From Castor canadensis (lineage: Eukaryota > Chordata > Mammalia > Rodentia > Castoridae), in the NCBI RefSeq assembly GCF_047511655.1, contig NC_133400.1, forward strand, positions 3,881,001 through 3,945,000: DNA of 64,000 nucleotides. The letters run 5' to 3'. Of the stretch, positions 56,013-64,000 are shown piece by piece. The notes under the pieces were generated by a model, which worked only from the letters and a program-made list of their open reading frames with translations, was not told the origin of the DNA and did not search any database. Position 1 is the first letter of the stretch, and each line of letters opens with the position of its first letter. A program made the position numbers and the translations under genes.

Positions 56013-56068
56013 CTTGCCGGGGTTTGGGAGGTACTGGCATGTTAGTAAACTCATTCATTAGCCGGACA
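56013..56068 (-). CDS. USP10: USP10 exon 7
   Basis: The acceptor is 'ccatgtttag|TGTCCGG' and the donor 'CGGCAAG|gtgagt'. A short 56-bp exon with 18 whole codons ('VRLMNEFTNMPVPPKPRQ') plus split Phe and Ala codons at the two ends. Residues about 465-484. It is followed by the shortest intron of the gene (171 bp), which holds a G-quadruplex motif on the transcribed-RNA strand. Confidence 0.96.
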
Positions 56069-56207
56069 CTAAACATGGAAAGAATAAAAAATGAAGCAGT
56101 GCATTTTTTAAAAGGTATATGGTATTTACATCTTGGTTTTTTAATCACCATCTTAGATGAGTTATTTAGCAGTTGTCACACATCTGTTTTCTTTTTGATA
56201 TTCTAAT

Positions 56208-56278
56208 GGTGGTGCGGTGGGGCTTGAATTTGAGGCCTCGCACTTGCTAGTGAGACACTCAACCACCTGAGCTGCCTG
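56208..56278 (-). repeat. tRNA/ID-like SINE
   Basis: Plus text 'tggggcttgaatttgaggcc', 'tgctagtgagacactcaacc' and 'acctgagctgcc' is the reverse complement of the tRNA-like unit. Confidence 0.75.
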
Positions 56279-56666
56279 TGCAGCAGAGCAGTGCATTTAA
56301 GATGTACTTTAACCAAAGAGCACTGACGCTCGAACAACATGAATTAGTATGAATATAGCAGGTTTCAGGTAGTCCATGTTATAATAACTATGAATTCTTT
56401 AAACTTTTCCATATGCATTTTTGGTCTGGTTTAGTGAATTTTAAACTGGTAAACACTGTAATGTTTCCTGCTCCATCTGAGGAACACAGATAAACAATGA
56501 TCCAATTTCCATATAAGTTTCTAGCAAACTCCCATATGAGACTATGAACAGTACATTTTTTTAAAGACTCATCTGTAGAAAATCAAGAACTTTGTTAACT
56601 ATTTACATTTTAATTATCTCAGGGCAAAATACCCACCCACTAGCCTATTTTGAAGCCCTTACTTAC

Positions 56667-56776
56667 AAGCTATCAATCATAGGTGTGGACGTGCAGGGCC
56701 TTTGCACTCTGGAGTACAGAGGGATGAACTTCATCAGGTGATACATCGGAGGGCAAGCCACCAGTGCCTGCAGCGT
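56667..56776 (-). CDS. USP10: USP10 exon 6
   Basis: The acceptor is 'gatgtgcag|ACGCTG' and the donor 'GATAGCTT|gtaagt'. The 110 bp give 36 residues, '[14 protein letters not shown]...' to 'CTSTPMIDS', and the first two bases of a Phe codon. This is the helix that follows the Cys box in USP folds, with substrate-binding fingers/palm contacts expected nearby. Residues about 429-464 by human numbering. One difference from human (from memory) is Arg in place of Lys in 'LYSRVQRP'. Confidence 0.96.
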
Positions 56777-56996
56777 CTGCACATCGGCAGTAAGGAGCGT
56801 AAAAGAAGCAAACAGACAGCACGTTTCCTAAAAGCACCTTAGACACAAGCGAAGTAGAAGCTGAATGAGCAAAAGGCCACTGAACCACTTGGACATGGAG
56901 CACAAAAAGGAATAAACTAAATCATCGCAAGGACCACTATCTTGTAATATCCACGTGAGCATCCATGAGGTCAGGTTTATGTTCAAAAACTTCATT

Positions 56997-57132
56997 CAGC
57001 TGGGTAAGATGGTGCAGCACACCTGTGATCCAGTGCTCAGGAAGCTGAGGCAGGAGGATCACAATGTAAGACCAGCCTGTGCTATAAAGCGAGATCCTAC
57101 CTTCAAACACAAACAAACAAACAAAAAAATCA
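56997..57132 (+). repeat. B1-like SINE
   Basis: 'agctgggtaagatggtgcag', 'gaagctgaggcaggaggatc' and 'gaccagcctgtgctataaag' with a CAAA-rich tail. It lies in the 663-bp intron between exons 5 and 6. Confidence 0.82.
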
Positions 57133-57439
57133 AATTTATTCCTCTGAGATACTCAAATCAGAACAAAATCTGCAGTCCCACGTGGACACTCTCTTTTGGT
57201 CTCTATTTGGGACCATTCCAATGAGAATAAAACTTGCCTGAGCCTATCATTCACAGGTCAACAAACTCTCCTTTTTGAAGGGTTCAAAGGTTGGGGGTCA
57301 GGAATCTCCATCTACAAGGAGGACAAGTTTCTGGATTCAAAATTCCCTAGCAGCCTTGGGGAAGCTGCAGGAGGTGTAATGCAGGCCAAGAGAGACCACT
57401 GCCACCAGCCTGCTCTGGGGACACGTCCAGGAAGGATAC

Positions 57440-57531
57440 AGCATTGATGTAGCACCAGTTGCCTTTATTGATCAGCCCACGGGGCTGCAATGACACTGGC
57501 TTATGTATCAGGGTTACATTCTCCAACAGCT
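57440..57531 (-). CDS. USP10: USP10 exon 5: start of the catalytic domain with the active-site Cys
   Basis: The acceptor is 'ctctttcag|AGCTG' and the donor 'AATGCT|gtatcc'. The 92 bp finish a split Glu codon and give 30 residues, ending '[13 protein letters not shown]', the USP Cys box. The nucleophile codon TGC lies at 57,454-57,452. With that Cys set to 424 as in human, the exon covers about residues 398-428. The donor 'gtatcc' is weaker than the gtragt consensus but lies exactly where the conserved protein sequence requires it. The upstream codon base (G) must come from an exon outside the window. Confidence 0.97.
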
Positions 57532-58212
57532 CTGAAAGAGTGAAGAGCACAGTTCAGAAGTTAGTGACATTCTCATGAGTGACATTAAACCATTCATAGA
57601 CCTTAGTCAGGGAGCATCAGCCAACCCCTCAGCAACACATACATCCTAAGAAAAGTCATCTCGCTAAAGCCTCAGTCTATTCAACATCAAGTATGTTATT
57701 TGAAGATGAAAACTTTGCAAATTATGCTTTTCCCCCAACACCATCATTATGTATTTATCTTCCTGTGGGCATATACCAGGAATCACACTAGCCAAAAAAA
57801 CATGTAGAATGATGTATTAGAGAATAGACTTCAAAGACACACACTTTTTTCCTTCAAGGCTAAGAGTGAGGCACACCTCATTAACTGCAAGGTTGCTCGG
57901 ACACTAAACACAGGCGCTTTCCATCTCTGAATCTCAGCAGCTGATGCGGGGCCCGGCACACGGCAGTGGATGCCTGATGGCTGCCAGTGAGTAAGACAAT
58001 CCTTCTGGTGACAGTGCATCCTGCTAACTAATTGCACTGCTTTTCCACAAGCATTCCAATCCGGAGACTGCTTTATACACTGTTTTATTACATTCATAAG
58101 CAAGCTTCTTATCCTCAGAGTCACCCTCTGACATCGTTCTCTCTAGCTGGCATCATTCTCAGCCTTAAGAAAACTATGAATGCCAACTTTACACAACTGA
58201 CCGTCAGAAAGG

Positions 58213-58430
58213 CTTTACAACCAGTGGCTCACGTCTGTAATCCCAGCTTCTCAGGAGGCAGAGATCAGAAGGCTCCAGGTTCGAAGCCAGCCAGGGCAAA
58301 TACCCAACACAAAACAGGGCTGGTGGAATGGCTCAAGTGGTAGAAAGCCTCCAAGCAAGCATGAGGCCCTGAGTTCAAACCCCAGTGCCAACCACCACCA
58401 CCCCCACCCCCCCAAAAAAAGAGAAAGGCT
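58213..58430 (+). repeat. Composite SINE: B1-like + tRNA/ID-like
   Basis: 'ccagtggctcacgtctgtaa', 'caggaggcagagatcagaag', 'gctggtggaatggctcaagt' and 'gagttcaaaccccagtgcca', with a C/A tail. Confidence 0.85.
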
Positions 58431-58539
58431 TGTAATAGCAATAGCTGCACTTTTACAATCAGTGAGTTCTTTACCACTCACAAGTATTAATTAGCTATAC
58501 TTAAATCCTACTAATCGAGGAGTACTGCCCTTGTCCCAG

Positions 58540-58645
58540 ATGTACTATAAGGAAACTGAGGCTCAGAAAATTGAACTAACTTGCCTGTGACCACATAGGA
58601 TCTAGGAAGCATGGTAGGGTCTGAATTTACAATCTCTGGCCATAG
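58540..58645 (-). repeat. MIR SINE fragment
   Basis: 'aaggaaactgaggctcagaa' and 'acttgcctgtgaccacatag' are the reverse-oriented MIR core. Confidence 0.75.
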
Positions 58646-59069
58646 CACACCACCTGCTTTAGTTTCTAATCATGTCGCAGGAAAAAGTACCCATCTAAGG
58701 CATACCCTTCCCTACAACACAGCTGTACGGGCAGGTCCCAGACTCCTGCACAGGGCTCTCTCACACATACCCTTTCCTGCCATCTTCCTGTTTTCTCCAG
58801 TTAGGGAGCACAGGGATATTTCTGCATTGTTCTGCTTTTATAGAAAGTAAAGCACTACAGACTCAGAGAACCCAGGGCAATGTGTCCCATTAGGTTGTGC
58901 ATGTGAGATTCTTCTCACTTACCTTATTAAAGGGCAGAGAACTGGGCCTTGAATGAAAATAGATCAGGTACAAAACTGAACCCCAGCACTGACAGTGCCT
59001 GTCATATGAGGGACCCCGTGCTACAAGCTTTATCCGGAATTCATAGTCATCATGGCAACCCCATCAGAC

Positions 59070-59185
59070 AGGAGCCATTATGTCCCCATTCCACAGATGA
59101 GAAAACTGACACCACGTAACTGAACCAACCCCTGAACCCAGATCTACCTGACTCCAGTGGCCAAACTCTTTCCTCTTTAATACAT
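59070..59185 (-). repeat. MIR SINE fragment
   Basis: 'ccccattccacagatgagaa' and 'aacccagatctacctgactc' match reverse-oriented MIR. Confidence 0.75.
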
Positions 59186-59212
59186 AGTGGGCTCCACTTA
59201 AACAATCCTTAT

Positions 59213-59330
59213 ACTGGCTAGACATGGTGGCAATGTAACTGCAGTGCTTGGGAGGCTGAGGCAGGGGGATCGTGTGCTTGAGGCTAGCATGAGCTATAAC
59301 AGCAAGACCAAATCAAAAATACACAAACAA
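59213..59330 (+). repeat. B1-like SINE
   Basis: 'gctagacatggtggcaatgt', 'ttgggaggctgaggcagggg' and 'gaggctagcatgagctataa'. Confidence 0.82.
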
Positions 59331-60397
59331 AAACTCCCTTACTCCAAAGCTTCAGGCACCTGATTTTCCCCACAGGCTTATAGTCCTGTACTTGCAGTGT
59401 TACGCTTGTCTTTGAGCCATGTTGTCACAAGAATCTACAGTTCCAGTGTGCCAAGAATACTCACTCAGCATCATGACTAAAAGCCTGTGTATTTTTAAAC
59501 ACACATCACCACGGTCTCAAAGCATCACACCCACAAATCTTCACTGGAGTATTTTCACATCTCATTAACAACTAATGTTAAGCTTTTATGTAGCTGTAGT
59601 ACTCAAAGTCAACAGCCTTCCTACGTGGGCCTTTGTTTTAATGGCATGTTGCCTTTAGCTGACAGCTGATCCAACACTTACTACACCTGCCTGGCAAACA
59701 ATTGAGGGTGGCCCAGCTCTAGGCCAGCCCATAGGCCATTGGTGGCAGGCACTCGCTGTCCTGCTGCAAGCACAGCACACTACAGCAGACTCAGCAGACG
59801 GGCTAAAGGCAGGACATGGAAGCTGAAGAACAGACAGCAGAAGACGATCATGGCTGGGGTTGGTGACACCTGGAGGGACACAACAAAATGAGCTAGTCAT
59901 GCTGTTTGTGTGGTGATGTGATGGATGAGTCTGGCTTTGGGTCAGCAGGAAGCAGCAAGATGACTCCAGTCAATAGCCTATGACACTCCGACCATGGAGT
60001 CACATATTACAGCCTCACCATCACACACACTGACCCTTGTGATTCAGGGCTGAAAGTATGCACTCTGATGACACAGCCAGCCAGAGGGGCAATGGGTCAG
60101 AACAGGAGAGAGCAAGCGTGGACTGCTCAGCAGGAGGCCTTGCTGAGGTGAGACAGGAGACAGGAACACACCTCAAGAAGGAAGGGCTAGGGACAAGGAA
60201 GGACAAACACAAGTTTCTGTATGGGAGAAGAACTCTCAGTCTTCCTGGTGACATGGGAAAAGACCTGGAGGTGTGAGAAGAGGTAGGGATCGGGCCTGAA
60301 GCACTGATGGGAAATGGAAAAGAACCAAGCAGGGCTGGGCATCCCAGATCCGGATTAAACTTCCACTGTTTTGAACATTCGATTCAAAAACATGTCA

Positions 60398-60482
60398 GTG
60401 GGACTGGTGGTGTGGCTCAAGTGGTAGAGCACCTGCTTAGCAAGTTCAAGGCCCTAAGTTCAAACCCCAGTACTGCCAAAAC
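60398..60482 (+). repeat. tRNA/ID-like SINE, first of a tandem pair
   Basis: 'gactggtggtgtggctcaag', 'gcacctgcttagcaagttca' and 'agttcaaaccccagtactgc'. Confidence 0.88.
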
Positions 60483-60486
60483 CTAT

Positions 60487-60590
60487 ATGGGCTGGCAGAG
60501 CGGCTCAAGTAGTAAAAGCATCTGGCAAGCAAGTGTGAGGTCCTGGGTACAAACCACAGTGCTGCCAAAAAACAAAACAAAACAAAAAAG
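60487..60590 (+). repeat. tRNA/ID-like SINE, second of a tandem pair
   Basis: 'gggctggcagagcggctcaa', 'gcatctggcaagcaagtgtg' and 'gtacaaaccacagtgctgcc', with an A/CAAA tail. Only a few bases part it from the first copy. Confidence 0.88.
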
Positions 60591-60944
60591 CAAAACACTA
60601 AAAACATGTCAACCAATTGCTAAGAGTACTCTGAGTTCAAAGCCTCAATTAAAAAGAAAACAACTCAGGACGAAGCTAAGGCCCCTCTGGAAAGGAACAC
60701 AGGAGCAAGACAGCGGAGGACTTTCAAGTTCTTAAGTGACTGAGAAACACTGGGGAACAGAGAACCCATCCTACCAAAGTCAGCTACAAACCGATTCTTT
60801 TCCCACATGTACCTGGGAAGATGTGTACAAGTCAGAACTGCTAGCTTCTACACCAGCCCTTCCCTTGAAGTAATTTGGCTTTCATTTGCTTATTTGACTA
60901 TTTGACAAGTAGGCAGTTGGGAAAAAACAAACAAACAAAAAACA

Positions 60945-61185
60945 GCCAGGCACTGGTGACTCATGCCTGTAATCCTAGCTACTTAGGAGGCTGAGAATGG
61001 AAGGCTCAAGATTCCAACCTGGGCAAATTGTTCAAGAACACCCCCTACCCCAAATCCCCCATCTTCAAAATAACCAGAGCAACAAGGATGGGAGCTGTGG
61101 CTCAAGCAGTAGAGCACCTGCTTTGCAAGTAGGAAGCCCTTGCTGCAAGTCTCTGTTATACCCCCACCCCCCCAAAAAAAGAGAA
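60945..61185 (+). repeat. Composite SINE: B1-like + tRNA/ID-like
   Basis: 'agccaggcactggtgactca', 'acttaggaggctgagaatgg', linker 'aaaataaccagagcaacaag', 'tgggagctgtggctcaagca' and a diverged B box, then C and A runs. Confidence 0.85.
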
Positions 61186-61914
61186 TAGTTTTCCTGTGTC
61201 TTATTTCATGACATCAAGTCCAAATGTCTTAGCATCACCTAGTGGCTGGTTCAATAACCGCACATGACAGAACCCTCCCCACAGACACCTGCAAAGTCCG
61301 GAGCAGAAGCCCTGGAACGGGAGCAGAACAAAGGGAGCCCAAGACCCTGAAGCCTCCTCCCTGAGGGTCCCTCAGGGTTTCAGCACTGTGCCTGCCTTCC
61401 CTGTACACCAGCATATCCTTCCCTGGAAGAAGTTCCTTTAGAACAAGACCTCACACTGCCAATCACTCAACAGAGTCCTCTGCAACCAGGGTAAGGACCC
61501 AATGGCCACCTGTGTCTCCAATCTGTACCAGCATCACTACCGGCTGCATGGTGCACCCCTCCTTTCATCCTGCCCACCCCACCCCACCCTCTGCAAACCA
61601 CTGTTCTCTTGCTAAGAGGACCTGCTGTCTGTTCCTTCCTTATCTCATGCGTTAGGCTTCCCTCAGGCAAGGCCAGCCATTGCTCACTGCCCTGGACAGT
61701 GTGTGTGGCATACAGTGCGTACTCACTAGACCACATACAGGGGGAATTAAGCATCTGGAGAGCCACGTCATCGGTTTCCATGACTCTTTCAGCTTGTTAG
61801 AAATGGCCCAACATACTTTAAAGGTCATGTTATCTCACTGTTAAGAAAAACCATGTGAGCAGCCCTGTTCCAAGGGCAGATGCTCAGGCGCCCAAGCCAG
61901 CAATACCTGGCTCA

Positions 61915-62045
61915 CACCCAGGCTCTGCTAGTTCATTCATTTTGCTACCTGGAGCTGGTCACTTAACTCTGGAACAGGTAATGAGCTGCCCCGTGCATGG
62001 TGACAGAGAGGAGAGTGACAATGTATGGATAGCGCCTGACATGAA
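61915..62045 (+). repeat. MIR SINE fragment
   Basis: 'tgctacctggagctggtcac' and 'ttaactctggaacaggtaat' resemble the MIR core; weak. Confidence 0.5.
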
Positions 62046-62461
62046 GGGCAGCCATTACAGATGCCGCACAAGCCTTATGAGAGGATAAAGAGGCAACAAA
62101 AGTGGGAAGAAGAAAAAGGAAGTTAACTTACACAAGCATTTGAGAAAACAACTTTCAGCATCCCAAACAGAAATGTTAACTTGATGTCCCCAAAATTTCA
62201 ACTTCAGAACATTTTGTGAATACATACACTTCTCAGAAAAGTAGCATTTCAAAAGGAATGTGACTGCAACAAGCATTCGGACTGCACAGCTCATTGCTTA
62301 GGATTGTCTAAACATCCTAAAGCGACATCTGTAGCATGCTACACACAGCTGCAGCAGCCTAACACGTCACACAGTTGGCTAGCGTGCCCCTCCTCTGCCA
62401 CTCACTGAGAGAACACAGGAGCAAGGACTCCTGTCAAGGTCAGTCCACTCTCACCTAGGGG

Positions 62462-62668
62462 ACTTTTTTTTTTTTCTCCCTGTACTGGGGTTTGAACTCA
62501 GGGCCTACACCTTGAGCCACTCTGCCAGCCCTTTTTGGTGATGGGTTTTTTGAGATAGGGTCTCTTGAACTACTTGCCCAGGGTGGCTTCAAACTGTGAT
62601 CCTCCTGATGTCTGCCTCCTGAATAGCTAGGATTACAGGTGTGAGCCACTGGTGCCCAGCTCACTGAG
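62462..62668 (-). repeat. Composite SINE, reverse orientation
   Basis: Plus text 'tactggggtttgaactcagg', 'ttgagccactctgccagccc', 'cccagggtggcttcaaactg' and 'tagctaggattacaggtgtg' is the reverse complement of the shortened composite SINE, with the poly-T of its tail at 62,464-62,474. Confidence 0.88.
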
Positions 62669-63691
62669 GGGACTCTAACCAAGAGTGAATTCTACTTGCA
62701 TACTTCACTTATTCCAAGCCTACATCCAATAAACACTATTATCATGGAAGTCAAAAGAATCAAAATGAGGAAGGGTGACCACACAGGACAGAAGGCAGGG
62801 TACCTGTGAGGTTGGAACTTGGCTTAGCTATTGTATCTTCCTTTAGGGCAATTGACTAGCAGTGGACTACAATAGCAAACTTGTCACAGAAGCATTCTTT
62901 TCAACTGCTGACTGCTGGTGTCATTTATCACTTAAGTCCACTCAAAGAGCTGACGTTGGAAGCACGGTCCCCCAATCCATCTTTCTCCTGAGAGTTAGTG
63001 AGGCTGGCCAGAACTGTGTTTATAGAGTAGTGAGAAACGCCAAAATGACTCATAAAAGATACAAAACTGAAACCAGCACCTCCACTTTTGTAAAAGCACA
63101 AACACTGAAAGACTGAATTCAAGTTCAACCTGTTGAAAGAGAAAAAACCCAAGGTGCTTAACATCCTGCTTTAGTTCCTAACTAGGTGGAGGACAGCAAG
63201 GTGACCAAAACGTACCAAACAAAGGTCTCAGATCAGTTCTGTTCCACAGAGACACAGACCAGCCAGGACACACACATGGAACCAGCGACCTACCACCAGG
63301 GGGCCTTTTCAGGCAGGAGCACATTACATTATCACTGCCTTTGCTACTTGAGAATTTTAGGAAGAAGGCAAAATATTTGAGGACATTTCCCACAAAGGGG
63401 GCAAGCATGACATGATTTAGAACCCACCAGAACAAAGAGCAGCAGTCCTAGGGCCGGCGCATTGTCACTTACACTGAAAACCCATGTGAACGTGGAGATG
63501 GAGTCCTCTGGCAGACGCCACTGTGACCATCACACACCACCTAGCCCAGTCTACAACGTGGCAGAGAGACTTCGGCAGCATGATTTGGGAGTTGCCCAAG
63601 ACTTGGTTTACCTAGTTCTTTTTCATTGGAATTTTATTTGGGCACTTGATCCAGTCTCTCTTTTGCCCAGCTGATGCATGATTAAAAACAC

Positions 63692-63908
63692 AAAATACAA
63701 GCCAGGCATCGATGGCTCACATATGTAATCCTACCTACTTGGGAGACTGAGATCAGGCGGATCATGGCTCAGCCCAGGATATTAGTTTATGAGACCTCAT
63801 CTCCAAAATAACCAGAGCAAAACAGACTGGAGGTGTGGCTTAAGCAGGAAAGCGCCTGCTTTGCAAATTCAAAGCCAGGAATGCAAACCTCAGTTTCAGC
63901 AAAAAACA
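63692..63908 (+). repeat. Composite SINE: B1-like + tRNA/ID-like
   Basis: 'agccaggcatcgatggctca', 'tgggagactgagatcaggcg', linker 'aaaataaccagagcaaaaca', 'tggaggtgtggcttaagcag' and 'atgcaaacctcagtttcagc'. Confidence 0.85.
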
Positions 63909-64000
63909 AGAAAGACATGAAATGCAAAATAGCTCTGTGTTCTTTGGCTGATTTGATAACAGTTTAGTAAAACCCCAGAAGAGGTTTAGTATTGATGAGA

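Larger units (their letters stand above)
42105..64000 (-). other. USP10: USP10 gene body, 3' part
   Basis: Ubiquitin carboxyl-terminal hydrolase 10 is a cysteine protease that removes ubiquitin from proteins such as p53, CFTR, Beclin-1 and ribosomal proteins, and binds the stress-granule protein G3BP through its N-terminus (established for the family). Ten exons in this window, all on the minus strand, code for the last 400 residues, i.e. the full catalytic domain. Every junction is GT-AG and every phase fits. The G3BP-binding N-terminal exons would lie beyond 64,000. Intron lengths from 5' to 3' are 663, 598, 171, 2,585, 699, 4,399, 2,070, 1,847 and 373 bp. No frameshift or stop interrupts the frame. 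Exon numbers 5-14 follow the human 14-exon model and are inferred. Confidence 0.97.
57532..64000 (-). other. USP10: USP10 intron upstream of the catalytic domain (start outside the window)
   Basis: No frame in this 6.5-kb stretch resembles the USP10 N-terminal half, whose large exon would give a reading frame near 1 kb. The space holds MIR fragments and several SINEs, listed separately. The stretch is therefore read as one intron, although a very short exon could be missed. Confidence 0.75.

Noticed and set aside
57831..58124. 97-codon minus-strand open frame as an extra USP10 exon
   Set aside because: It does not resemble the USP10 N-terminal half and has no fitting acceptor and donor in phase with exon 5.

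Overview
The window is mammalian nuclear DNA. It has split genes with GT-AG introns, one CpG island in otherwise CpG-poor DNA, and dense SINEs, LINE-1, ERVL-MaLR, MIR and hAT relics. The organism is most likely a rodent: many SINEs join a 7SL/B1-like half to a tRNA/ID-like half (typical tail 'gagttcaaaccccagtactgcc' followed by oligo-A). This combination suggests a beaver-like or related (Castorimorpha) genome. That species call is inference.

Only one protein-coding gene is clearly present. USP10, a ubiquitin-specific protease, lies on the minus strand. Ten exons between 57,531 and 42,922 can be joined with correct splice sites and matching phases. They give the last 400 residues of the protein, i.e. 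the whole USP catalytic domain with its catalytic Cys and His. If the catalytic Cys is residue 424, as in human, the protein ends at residue 798, the human length. The stretch from 57,532 to 64,000 looks like the intron before this block; the first exons (G3BP-binding N-terminus) lie outside the window. The 3' UTR runs to a polyadenylation signal at 42,132-42,127.

From about 42,100 down to 8,300 is a roughly 34-kb intergenic region made mostly of repeats. It ends at a CpG island with many GC boxes at 7,880-8,300. In human the next gene beyond USP10 in the same orientation is CRISPLD2, at a similar distance, so this island is a good candidate for the CRISPLD2 promoter and non-coding first exon. 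No CRISPLD2 coding exon is visible in positions 1-7,880.

Notable non-gene structures are a perfect four-run G-quadruplex motif on the sense strand of the shortest USP10 intron (55,907-55,931); an apparently solo retroviral LTR with a 4-bp target duplication (16,963-17,357); a 1-kb LTR-like element with three 38-bp tandem copies (29,241-30,235); a near full-length U2 snRNA pseudogene (3,651-3,836); an old LINE-1 riddled with nested SINEs (22,982-26,796); and a younger 2.2-kb LINE-1 inside a USP10 intron (48,911-51,070). I found no CRISPR array, bacterial-type operon or new multi-gene system.
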